A stretch of DNA of 64,000 bases from Diadema setosum. Its lineage: Eukaryota > Echinodermata > Echinoidea > Diadematoida > Diadematidae. The first letter of the stretch is position 1. Every line of letters starts with the position of its first letter. The stretch covers positions 3,134,978 to 3,198,977 of the forward strand of contig CM067070.1 of the NCBI GenBank assembly GCA_033980235.1, read 5' to 3'. The notes below the pieces were generated by a model that ran no database searches, was not told the DNA's origin, and worked only from the letters and a program-made list of their open reading frames with translations. Both the position numbers and the translations under genes were made by a program. Positions 1 to 12,000 of the stretch are shown here, piece by piece.

Positions 1-339
1 CGTTTACAGATACCGGAAGTACTTCAGGCCAAATGGTACTTCAGAGATAGAAACTTATCCACTTTGTTAATTTTATAACCTCGTTTTCGAAAGTTTTGTG
101 TGTGCGTGTGCGTGTGTTTGTGTTTTTACAGGATATTTTTACCTTGTTAAACCACAAACTATAGGGATTTTTGTTGTTGTTGTTGCTGTTGTTGTTTAAG
201 GGTTCATTTCCATCTGAGAAGATGGCTGGATATCCCATATTCAGCTGTGCTAAGCTGGTCTTCCATGGGGTCCAGTTGGATGTGAGTCGGTCACCGGCCG
301 GGGTTAAACACCCTGCTCTTTGCGATGAATGAATGAATG

Positions 340-540
340 AAGCGGGATCTTTATCGTGCATGAGTTGTGACTCTCTCACACACGGGACCTCCATTTTATG
401 TCCTATCCGAGGGACAGAGTGTTTTGCCTCTTGCTGGAGGGGACGGTATGATTACACACAACACACAATCCATACTCGGGCTCGAACCTGGGTCGCTTGG
501 GTCGGAGGCAGACGCGGTACCGATTGAGCCAACTTGTTTA
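340..540 (-). repeat. tRNA-derived SINE (Meta-SINE-like), minus strand
   Basis: On the minus strand TTGGCTCAATCGGTACCGCG resembles a tRNA box A region and GGTTCGAGCCC is a perfect box B. Downstream, GGTCCCGTGTGTG and AAAGATCCCGC resemble the conserved centre of Meta-type SINEs (from memory). A 3' tail may extend to about 190. It is not a tRNA gene: it has no closed acceptor stem. Confidence 0.7.
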
Positions 541-1206
541 GAACTTATGCCTAAAAACAAACAAACAAACAAACAAATAAACAAACCAGAAACAAAAAAA
601 AAAAAAAAAACAAGAAAAAAAAATGCAAAATAGCTCACAAAAGAATTATACAGTCCAACCCCCCTAAAGGAATCATAAAGCAACAAGAAGATCAAGGACA
701 AAAAAAAAAAATACATGAAATTCTTTATTTTTCAATCGCTTTTCTCTCCGTAATTTTGTTCCAGTCTTTTTCTGTGTGTCTGTTTTGTTAATTTGGATGT
801 ATTTCGTTTTCCGCTCTTCCTCCTTTTGCATTTATCAATATTTTGTCTTTCTATTCATTTTTAGTACTCTTATAGAAAATTATTGGTTATTGTCCTTCCT
901 GCATGTTTTCGGTTGTTTTTTTTTTTTTATTTCCGTTTCATTTTCTCATCTTAATACCTTCTCTTTTTTTTTTTTTAATCATTCAAGCCAGGCTTTTTTT
1001 TTTCTTCGTATTATCTTTTTTTTTGTTGCCTGAACAGATTAATCAGGTAGCTAAACTATAATAGGAATTATGATGATATAATGCCATCACGAAATGATAT
1101 TTAAACAGATTATACGTTATGTGTCGAAACAGGAACATGACTTATTGTATTCTAGAATCATAATAGACTGGGTCCTTGTGGCATTGGAATCAGTAGAGTA
1201 TTATCC

Positions 1207-2061
1207 TTAAGGCCGTGTCACACCGTTCCGGGCAAGCTACGCGGGCTTGTGGCGAGGAGGTAGTTTCCAGCACGTAGAAGATTTTCAGCGGGCGAACAAG
1301 AATGTTTGCAAATTTCATTCACGCCTTGTCATACCGTATCTGGGGAAGTTTTGCGGCTTGACTTGCGGGGAAACACATTTACTCCCCGGAGCTCTCCGCA
1401 GTTGCTCCGCACCTGACAGTATCTAACGCCTATCTCGCCTGTAGTTGCCCGGAGGTGCTCATGCAAGTCCGATTTAACCGCAGCCAAGTTTTGAGCATGA
1501 CCAAAACTTTTTCCGGGTGAGTCGCGGGAATGCCCGGAGAGGTCCACGCAGAACGCCAGTAGGAGGCCCTTAGCGGCAGCACTTCCTAGGCAACTCCCAC
1601 GCAGGTACTTCGCAGTCCCGTATGCAGCCAGGATAATGAAATTCTGTGGGATTTCAGCCATTCCATCAGAGGATTCCTTTACTGAGTTGTCAGCCCCCAC
1701 GCGACTGGTACAAAGGTCACACAGTATACTCGCAAGTATAATTTAAGTAGAACGCGTCCAGCAAGTATGACACACGCGCTGACTCGCTCAAATCCTTTTC
1801 TGCCCTCAGGAATGTCCGGTATGGTAGAAAATCCCTACACGTAACAAGCCCGAGTAGCTTGCCCGGAAAGGTGTGACGGGGCCTAAACATGGTTGCGGGT
1901 AAAAAAAAAAAAATATGCGTGCGCACCTCCGGGCGACTACGGTTGAGATACGTGCTAGGTACTGTCATGTGCGGATCATCTACGGGGACCTCCGGGTAGT
2001 CAAAATTGTTCTTTGCAAGTCGCACGCAAGGCTTGCCCGGAAAGGTGTGACACGGCCTTAA
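1207..2061. mobile_element. TTAA-flanked TIR element (piggyBac-like, non-autonomous)
   Basis: The left end TTAAGGCCGTGTCACACC matches the right end read in reverse, with about 30 bases of inverted repeat continuing to CCGGGCAAGC, and TTAA at both ends. A further copy of the end motif lies inside near 1853-1885. Reading frames on the minus strand show no transposase motif. Confidence 0.72.
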
Positions 2062-2157
2062 ATAATTTTATTGTCAGATTGTCGATTGTCGTTATACAGA
2101 CTGGATGAAAGCGTCGCCGACATGTCCTTACTTTTCATTTTCCCCAACATGTGAAAG

Positions 2158-2541
2158 GAATTCTGGGAGTATTAGACGTGAGTTGGGCGAATTGCGTCGA
2201 GAACCACGTGGAAGTCTGCCGACGCATCGGCTTCACGAGCGTATCTCTCTCCCGTCTCTTCGATGCTGGAGCGTCGCTGGACGAAATCGACGCCACCATC
2301 CAGCGGCTACTCCCCGCGGTCGAGTCCGGGTGCTCCGAGGATATCTTGCCGCTGATCTGCGGTGCCTACCTCCCGCTGTGCGACCCGGAAACGGAAAAGA
2401 GGCGGGCGCCCTGCAAGGACACGTGTCGCGGGATCATGTCGAGGCAGTGTAAGGGATTCCTCAGGGAGCTGGGCTTCAGGACGGAGCCGGCGTTTTCCTG
2501 CGCAGATTACCCAAGTAAAAGGCGAGAAAACTGCCTTTCAG
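2158..2541 (+). CDS. Gene A exon 1: first Frizzled cysteine-rich domain
   Basis: One exon holds a whole Frizzled CRD (in-window residues about 1-128). All ten cysteines are present, in the contexts WANC, VEVC, ESGC, PLIC, LPLC, APC, DTC, RQC, FSC and ENC, including the family signature GCSEDILPLICGAYLPLC. In Frizzled, sFRP and related proteins this fold binds Wnt palmitoleate. The donor is CAG/GTAAGT at 2541/2542, phase 1. The chosen acceptor is AAG at 2155-2157 after a pyrimidine run; TAG at 2173-2175 (exon from 2176) keeps the same phase and is equally possible. The following intron (2542-3614) holds only simple repeats and a repeat 3' fragment. Confidence 0.88.
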
Positions 2542-2922
2542 GTAAGTTTTACAACAGCAGAATGTCAAATGATATACAGCATCGGGTGAATTTCTTTATT
2601 CCAAAAACTTGATAGTCCGGAAATTAAATAAGATTTGTTCATTTCGAAATTGAAAATTGAAATAAAATGCCTACTAACGTTCCTTCGGAATTACAAATAC
2701 TAATTTTCGTTTTCGAATTAACAAACGTTTGGAATAACGAAGCCCCCTTTCATTGCAGGATTTACGAACTTCTGGAATAACGAACCTGGCTTACGAAATA
2801 ACGCACTGTAACGGTAGCATCATTATTTTGAGGGCTGGGAACAATTTTATTTTTTATCAATAACCATTGTATACACAGTTTAACAATGCGGTGAGTTACT
2901 ATTGTACCGCATGTGGTAATTG

Positions 2923-2954
<32 letters not shown>

Positions 2955-3012
2955 GATATAGATAGATAGATAGATAGATAGATATAGAGGGAGAGCGAGG
3001 GAGATAGAAAGT

Positions 3013-3044
<32 letters not shown>

Positions 3045-6000
3045 CACACACAAACAAACACACAGAAACCTCAACTTGTTCATGTGTGGAACTACAGTTA
3101 GCCGATACACAGGTGATTAATGTTGACTGATTCTTGCGCTGGACTTTTATCATTGGTGTAAAGAGTTACATCGAAAAGTTAGGTGTTCCTATCTTATTAT
3201 ATCTTGAATACATTCTAATTTTTGTATGTGTTTTTTGATTGGCATTGAATATCATGGCAATATACATTCATTCGTTCTTTCATTCCTCTTTATTTTCATT
3301 TCCAAACAACATACATGGATAACACAAGCGTCAAAATGAAGGCATATTATTTCTGGTAACACAGTATCTCATGCTCAGTAGGAATACATCTTGTTTCATC
3401 AAGCAGTTGAAAAGGACTTGATGGAAATGAAAATCGAGGGGCTGATAAAGAGCAAACTTACATACATTATAACTAGGATGTTTAAAAGGTTTTTGTTCAT
3501 GCAAACTCACACAAGGCCATGTTGTGGAATGTGATTAAGACGGGCTAAGAGTGCAGGGGCGTCTTTTCTTCCCTGTACGCTTTTCTATGACTTTTTTTTC
3601 TTATCGGTCATCAGATCTGAGTGTCTTTAGAGAGTCAGCGATGACTCCATCGACGACGCCATCTTCTAGGCCAGAGCCTGCGGTCGTCTTTAGTCTAGAT
3701 AGGATGTCGCCAAGGGCGGGAAGTATCGCCTTTGAAGAACCTGCGATCAATGACGGCATCGGCGCCGAGTACGAGGTGACGTACTCTAGCTTCGGCAATG
3801 GCGGCGACGGGGGAACGATCGTTAGCAACGCGACCTCGATTCCGCTGGCTCTCATCTGGCCTGGGTCAAGGTACAACGTCCTGGTTCGGCTCCAGCGGAA
3901 TGGGACCGGAGTGAGCCCGTACGAGGAGGCGATCCTGGATTTATACGCGTACGGTAAGTTCAGTGTTACCCCGGGCCTCGTTTCACCAAGATTTTCGTCG
4001 GTCACTCGTCGGAAGCAAGGTTGTTGTTTGTTTGTTTTTTCAAATTCATGAGATTTTTCCGTCGAGTGACAACTCGACGGAAGAATCTCATGAATATGAA
4101 TAATTACGCAATACCCGCAGCTGCAAACTAAACGGATTAGAACCAGCACTGGCTGTCGGGCGGCAGCTCGATGGTCTATAGTGGATAAGACGCTCGTCCG
4201 GATATCAGTAGGTCTTAGTTCGAATCATGCCCGAGTATGTATGCCCATTTCTTTTGTCACGGTTTCTATTGGAACACTAATCAGTTCAGTGCTAATTTAC
4301 GTCTATGTAGGGCAATTAGTAATTTTGTTAATCAGTTGCATAGTTGTTGCTGTTTTGTTTTTTGTTTTATTTTTTGTTTATTTATTTATCAATTTATATT
4401 TTCTCGGGGGGGGGGGGGGGCTACCGGGTACCCATCAGTGTGTATCGCATCACAGTCTCATAGAAGTCCGACTTGTCTTCGTCGCCCATCAGAGTGTGAG
4501 ACGTATAGGCCTGAAGTATACCCAGGTGTCATCCGATGAGGAAAGATTGTTAGATGAAAGAACTATAAGCTCAGAGCCTAGTTCGCTGTCAGACGCCACT
4601 TCCAGTCGCAAGTAGTCAATGCTGGATAATGCCCCAGTCACATATAAACACGGATGCTCAAGGATCTACACGGTGATCCGGGGACATCCAGGGAAATCCG
4701 GGGAGATCCGGGGAGATCCGGGATAGTTTCGACCTCGATGGAGTGTCGACGAACGGGGGTAAGACTGTATACACGGTATCAACACGGCAGCTACACGGAT
4801 AAGGCCGGAAGACCGCGGCGTCTACACGGACAAACACGGCATCTACGCGGATCAACACGGCAGCTACACGGCTCAACATGGCAGCTACACTGCAGCCACA
4901 CGGATCACCCCGGATCGCTCTGCCAACACAGCAATCCCCGGATGACGCGGGATGCTTTTGACCTCAAAACTTGACGCGTTGGCCTCCCGGATGTCCCCCG
5001 ATCTACACAGACATACACGGATGTCCAAGGCGTCAACACGGATCTCTCCCCGGATCACCCCGGATCAGATCCGGGGTGGTCCGGGGTGATTCGGGATGTC
5101 TATGTGACTGGGGCATAAGCGTCGAATCAATCCGATGTGACTGTGTTAGACTTAATCTCCACCTTCATCTACATGTGGATTGAGTGAATGAAACAATATT
5201 AGTACGTAGAACACATGAAGGTTTTCTGGTTTTGGGGAAATCCGACAATCCGTTAAAAAGTTGTGAATTTTTAAAGTATCTGCGCAGTCACTGTTCGATG
5301 AGAAGACTACTAAGGTGTATGAAAATTTCTTCCACTTGTTACTGACGTATGGGGTAATATTATTCCCCCTGCCTTCTGAAAGAGAGAAGTCGAGTGTTTT
5401 TTCTTGTGCAAGAAAAGTGAAAATATGTTGACTTTTCTTTATACTTTCTTTATATCGTTGTACTCATGTGACATCACAAGCTATAGTACTCTTCTCATCC
5501 AGCCATGACTGAGCAGAAACTTCCAAAAATCGTAACTTTTGAACGGATTGTCTGACTTTCCTCAAACTCTCATTGATGTGTTCTACTAATATTGCTGCAT
5601 TCACTCAACCCACATGTCTGTGAAGGTGAACTTGTCCTTTACATGGGCGTGTCCAGCCGTCGTCCTATGACAGGATGTTGAGCTTCCAATGATCAAACAG
5701 GCACATGACGCTCGTATCATTCATCTTCAGGCATACATACTCGGGATTCGAGGCAACGATCTCCTGACTTACGATCTACATACTTGGACCTATAACCCCC
5801 TGATCAGGAGGTTGTAGGTTCAAATCCTGCTCGAGTATGTATGCCTATGATTTCTTTCGTCACGGCTACTACCCAAACCACTGCTCAATTTAGTGTTAAT
5901 ACGTCGACGTCGGGCAATATTTTGTCAATTAGTTGCACAGGATGTACTTTCACTAACGCACTATACAGTACACAGAACACCCGTTAAGATCTGCCAATTG

Positions 6001-9000
6001 CAAATTGACATAGTGGAAGTTTGGAACGTATAACTTAGGGAAAACGTCATCTATATGAATTTGTACAGGTTGTACTTTGGATGTCAACTCACGCCCACCA
6101 GCTACAACTTTGTACTTTGTGCGGGGCAACTTTCAACACTCTAGACAAAATAGTATGTGTGCCGGAAGTAGTGTGTCAACCCTTTCCGATAGTTTCTATA
6201 GTCCCTGAGAATTTCCGACAGAGCTTATACACTGCATCGCATCTGTCTATAATCGCCATCAAACTGGTCGACTAATAAGTAATGCCACATGCAAGTCTAT
6301 TCATTGATACATTATAACCCTTTTATCTCCACTACAATTAGTTTCACGTATACACTATTTATTTTTTCAACCCTATTATAGTATTATAGAAATGTTGTCT
6401 ATCCCACTCTGCTGTATTTCTCTCTTCCGTTTCTTTTCCCTCATGAGCGCCTTTCTGTGACCATAATGCATCCCTGGTCTCAAGAAGTTGCAATTCTTCT
6501 CTGAGTAACTATTCTTATCAGTTTTATATTAAATTTTCTGTATTTCTGTATTTCATCTGTATCTATGCATTTATTTACTTATCTTTTTTTTTTCTTCCAA
6601 TTGGGCGGACATGTAAAATTTTAATTGCGACAAATCGAGCAAAATAGTCTCCATGTTTGATCACCATTAATTTGCTATGAATATGTAGTCACATCAGGCA
6701 CACTTATTTCAATTTCTTGTAAACACTTTGCTGCTTGAGCTCAAACAAAGAGATTTCGTTTCGTGCTTCTATTATTGTGATTAAGAAACACATTATGTAA
6801 ATCAAAATTTTTTCTTCGTGATGGCGTGTGCATCTTTTTTTTTTTTTCCAGCAAATCTTATACAGTCTGTCCATTTAAGATGAAAGCCTGGAAAAAAAAA
6901 AAAAAAACCTGTTTGATAAAGGGAAACAGTTAAAAAAAAAATGATAAAACGCCTGTTGCTTCCAGAACACGGCTGGAAACTAGATCAAGGCCAGATCGCT
7001 TTGGTTGTTATGTTGTGTTAACTATGTGCAGCACATAAAGAATGAGTAAGAAAACCCGGCGTCCCGAAACTCAAAGAAATAGATTGAATGATTGTGGAAA
7101 AAAATGTGTAATAAAAACAAACCTCTCCGAGTAACCTTTAAAGAATTAATCTACTGTTGCTAACAAACTTTTAATTGTAATTGCTTCGTAAGGGCGCGGA
7201 GTTAATGTATCCATGTTCATGCATGGATTTCAAAAATGCGCTGAAGTGATACTGCACAATGTCTACGGTCTTTTACCCTGCATACTCAATATTATTGAAA
7301 GTTGGAAAGTTTACACAGTTCAGAGTAGATTCTAACAGAATTTCCGTCACACCAGCAGCGGGAATGTTATTATTTTCAACGTACTTTCTGACCTATGCGG
7401 TGCGTAACCCATAATGATATAATTATGTCTCGTGCAGACAGTAATGTTTATTGTGATGCAGTTCGTTTTGATTATATTTATCTTCACTTAAAGGGGATGG
7501 CTAGTAACTGATCAGTGGGAATGCTGGGGGTGATTGTTCCAATCCTTGTGATATTCATTTAAACGTACATTATATATCAATTCATTTTATTTTTTTTTCA
7601 ATTCATTTTATTTTCATACTTCTCATTTATGAACATTACAACAGAAACCAGACACTTTTACCTTGTGAACAATGTGCAGAAGACAAACAATATACATGGT
7701 GATAACACAGTAATTACATGTAATGATAACTGGTCAAAATCGAAATCGAAATGGGGTTGATCAAAGAGAAGTATGACGGGACTTACATGAAAGCTAGCTT
7801 GTTTGGCTGTAAGCCCCGAGTAATCAGTGTTTGTGAAAAAGAAACGGAGAACGGATAGAAGATCAGACCAGAATGATGATGTGAGGTTGCCAAATTTAAT
7901 GTAATAAAAAAGAAGAAGAAGAAGAAGAAGAAGAAAAACAAACAAACTATACATTAATATGAACTTACTGTGACCGAGCATCATTATTATAAAGCCTACT
8001 CTGGTATATATACTATAAACTATTGTTGCATTAAAACTATCACCAGGATATGATCAGTAAGACACAAAAAGTAACATGTACAGCTATTAAGCCATTTGGT
8101 GCCTGCCGTCAAGCTCTGCATAGAAAGTTAGAGAGAGGTAGAGGGAAGGAGGAAGAGAGGGAAACGAAGAAGAATGTGGAATTGCTAATGATTAAATCAG
8201 AGAGCCTGATGGCAAGACCCTAAATGGAATCTGCAACGTGTTGACAAAATATTTGAATGGACAATAACATACCACAGTATTACATAAGACATTACGACTA
8301 TTCAGTGTCTGCAAAATATGCACAAAAAAAAAAACTCTTTTAATTTACGTTTCAAGGAATATAAAGACGAGCAGCTTGTTATTTCGGGGGAGAGGTCATT
8401 CCAGTATCTAGGGCCCCGTATACATTATCGTTTTTTTTTAGCGAAAATTGTTCGAGTACGTGGAAGGTGAAATGCGTCACTTTGGCGGGTAGGATAATTA
8501 TGAATCAAATAGTTTTTTCTATTGTTGTGTGAAAATTATTTGCTTCAGAATGGTCTCATATTCAAGTAATGTGCAGTTTAATGTTTCCAGGTTAGCATGC
8601 CTGTACAGTGACGGGGCGATCGTTATAGCATTAAACGGCGTTTTAACACCAGCTCGGTGTTTCATATTCAACACCAGCCTTTTGTAGTGAATGTGCATTA
8701 TTTATCAGATTATTAAAACAATTCTTCTCATAGGACACTGCGAAGAACTCACCGTCCCCGAGTGCGCCACGATAGGCTACACTAGCTACGTCCAATTTCC
8801 CAACGCATTCGGCCACGCCAACCTGGAGGACGCCACAAGCGACCTGCAGTCGACTCTGGACCTCTCAAGGCAGCAGTGCGACGAATCCAGTGCTGTCTCA
8901 GGGTTTTTCTGCTCTCTTTTCGCCCCTCAGTGCACGAGTAATCCAGACGGTATGCTTGGTAAAACCTTAAGGGGAGAATGCAGCAGGGACAGTTGTCCCT

Positions 9001-12000
9001 CTTATCTTTATTTTTGTGCATTTGTATTGTTTAAAAGAAAAAAAAAAGTTCTACTGCGCATTACACCAGCAGACAAAAGATCTGTATAATGTACTTCGAC
9101 ATGCAAATGAAATTCATGCTTGAAGAAAACTTTCTGGAAAAGACTGGTGTATTTATTCTAATAGTGATGGGGATCCTTGGAAATATCTAATCATTGACAT
9201 GGCCTTATTCCAGAATCGTGGATTTGCGAATGCAAATACAATAATGTTCTTCGAAGAGCCTAGCTTTTTGAAACTCTTACAGGTTGTCGTATAATGGCAT
9301 ATGTTCTCGCGAAGTAAGTATTGGATATTCATATACCTTGTGGTAATTAATGTGTCAGCATGATGGGGCAATTTACTTTGCTGATGACAAATTTGTTTAT
9401 TGGCTTGTGATTAGCCTAGAATACAAGTTGGGGCTTGGATCTGTTATTATACATGAACATAATATATTGGGCTTTGTTGGGCACAAACTCATTTTTTTTT
9501 TCGAAATGATTACAGCAACTGTACAATATTAGTGGCATTCAATTCGTGAATAACATCGTTTTATTCTTCAATTCATCAAATAAATATATTTCTGCAACTT
9601 CTCGATAGTAAATTAAGATCAACACTTCACTAATGGATTGAGCAATCACAAGATTATTGGTTGATGAATAAATTGAAACGTATGTGTTCTTATGGATATC
9701 ATTATTCCTACTTGTATTAAAATGACTTAAATGCACTTGACATGACCGTGCAACGCAGATAGTAAAATCAAGCTGGATGTAAAAGAAGAAGAAGAAGAAG
9801 AAGAAAAAAAAAAAAAGATTACCAGCACGAATTATTGTATTAATGACAGGATGTTAAAACAGAGGACGTTGACGGATAGCGCCCTCAATAGTTTCAATAC
9901 GTCCCGATTATTGCTCAGTTTTATTCTCTTTCCGCTCACTCTTCTTTACAATGTGATGCCGTAGACATCATCCCACCCTGCCGTGAGCTGTGCCAAGCTG
10001 CCCTGCAGAACTGCGCCAGTCTAGATACCCGAAACATGCCCACGGACTGCAGCACTCTACCGTCTTCATTTCACTTCGGCGTTAGATGCTACAATCACTG
10101 TACGTTGAAGTTGTGTGTAAAGACCTGTGTGGTTATAAAAGATGAAATATCCGTCATAACGGGAGGGGGGGGGGGGGACTTCCAAAATAGTAGAAATGAG
10201 ACTTTTATGAGCTCCTTCGTGGAGACTTTATGAGTTCCCTCGTGGAGACATTAGGGACTTTTCGATTTGCACGTTGAGCCAGGCGTCACCCTGTTATGAC
10301 GTAGTTTTTACGTACTGCGCATGCGCAAGTGTCGACCCTCGGCTCATCGCACAAATTTCGAACGCGTTAACCCCGGTTATCACCGTCCACCCAAATCGGT
10401 TGCGCCGCGCTCAACCCACCTTGCTATGACGTCACACTCCTCTCGGGTATCGTGCGAAAGAGCACGATGACTCTCGGGAAATCCGTGCTCAGTTCACCTG
10501 TTTTCCTTTTTCTTTCGAGAGATTATTTATATTCTAATTACATGAAAGCTTATGATCTTGATACGTCACAGCAGCAGCGCTGACATACAAACTACAGCCT
10601 CTGGTACCTACTTTATTTGTCCGTTTTCACTGTTTCGCACTTTGCAACTGCCTACCGTAGTCCCACACATGCATTTACGCGTAATGCTTTACGCAAACAG
10701 ATCTTGGTGCTTTTGGCCTAGCTAGTGCAGCAGTGCATTTGCCTAGTAGTCTTACCATGCATCATGTTTTAAAATCCACATAATTCCCCCCAGGATACGC
10801 ATCTAGTCAAAGACAAAATAAATTTTACAAGTACAGAAACGAGTCACAAATTCCGCATAGTGTATATGCACGCAAGGCACAGGTTGCCTCCTGCACACGC
10901 CACGCACGGGACGTGACGCCGGCGCCCGAAATCGAAATGTGTTTTAGCAGCGGGTCAACGTACAGACGTGACGCCTTGACGTACGGTTGCGCTCGGCGGC
11001 ACGTCCTTCTCGTTCACCCAATCGAAAACTCCCTATTATGGCATATCTAATATTCTTGCTTAATATCTTATATTGATTAATGTCAGTTTTTCTGGGGCAA
11101 ATCATTTGTTGTATAGGGCCCCATTCTTTTTTTCTCTCTCTCTTCTTTTTTTTTTTTTGTCTTTTTGTGTATGATATAGACAGAAGGCAAAACTCTTGCA
11201 ACGGTCTTCATTGACTAAGGTCACTTCTTTCTAGAAGCAGAATAAAACTAAATAAAACGAACACAAAAACGAGGATTTCGTATAGGCATTTTTTTTTTTT
11301 TTTTTTGCATAGTAGATATCAACAAATCACTTGAGAAAACATATACATCGATCCTGTATTATTCATGGCTAACTTTTGCACAAGAGAGGTAGAAAAAAAA
11401 AATCATCGAAAGAGAATAGAGAAATAAAAGGAAAGAATCTAGCTACAGTGCAGAAAGATTTCCAGTTCCCAAGTTTAGTGTTCCTAGGAAGGTCAAAGCT
11501 TGCTATTGGTGACCCATTAAGTACAGCATTAAAAAATACATACCGGTATACAATTTTGATAAACTTGTAGAAAACGTTAATTCAAATGTTGATAAGTTCC
11601 ATAGACTAACACATGTCGCATGATTGGGTAAGATGCAGAGAGATCGCTGAAAAGTCGATTCAATGCGATAAGTTTGTTTCCATCCAACCAAATGGGTGAG
11701 ACATGATTTCTTCTTTCTAAGACATTAATACAACAATCGTTCAGTCAGACAAATCCTCTAATGCAAGCTATTTTTTCATCCGCCACAATTATAGAGACTA
11801 GAAATTCACTTCGTTTCGTTCTTTTCCGACAGCAAGCGAACTCGCTCTATCGCCTCCCAGCGGAGAAGACGTGGGTAGGTTGGGCGACACAATGGTAGCA
11901 TTCTGCTCCAGTGGTCGAATTGACGGTCGCCCTCAATGGCTCAAACCCTCTCAGAGACCTGTCACAGGTAACGGATGAATCCGATCTCCACTTCGAGTTT

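Larger units (their letters stand above)
3954..8733 (+). other. Intron after gene A exon 2 (contents)
   Basis: A 4.8 kb intron. It holds a hairpin (4045-4094), two tRNA-derived SINE copies, a TIR element with CACGG arrays (4631-5114) and a split foldback element (7488-8618). AT-rich sequence at 5115-5760 and 5956-7487 shows nothing recognised, and no additional exon with matching phase-1 borders was found. Confidence 0.55.

Noticed and set aside
340..540. tRNA gene on the minus strand
   Set aside because: Box A and B are present but no complete cloverleaf; the flanks and body are those of a SINE.
776..1033. Hydrophobic frame as a possible signal peptide or membrane exon for gene A
   Set aside because: Composed of T-rich low-complexity sequence, with no phase-1 donor and no link to exon 1; the true 5' exons probably lie outside the window.
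1329..2025. Minus-strand frames inside the TTAA element as a transposase
   Set aside because: About 100-120 codons each, with no DDD/DDE-type motif visible, and ends made of the inverted repeats.
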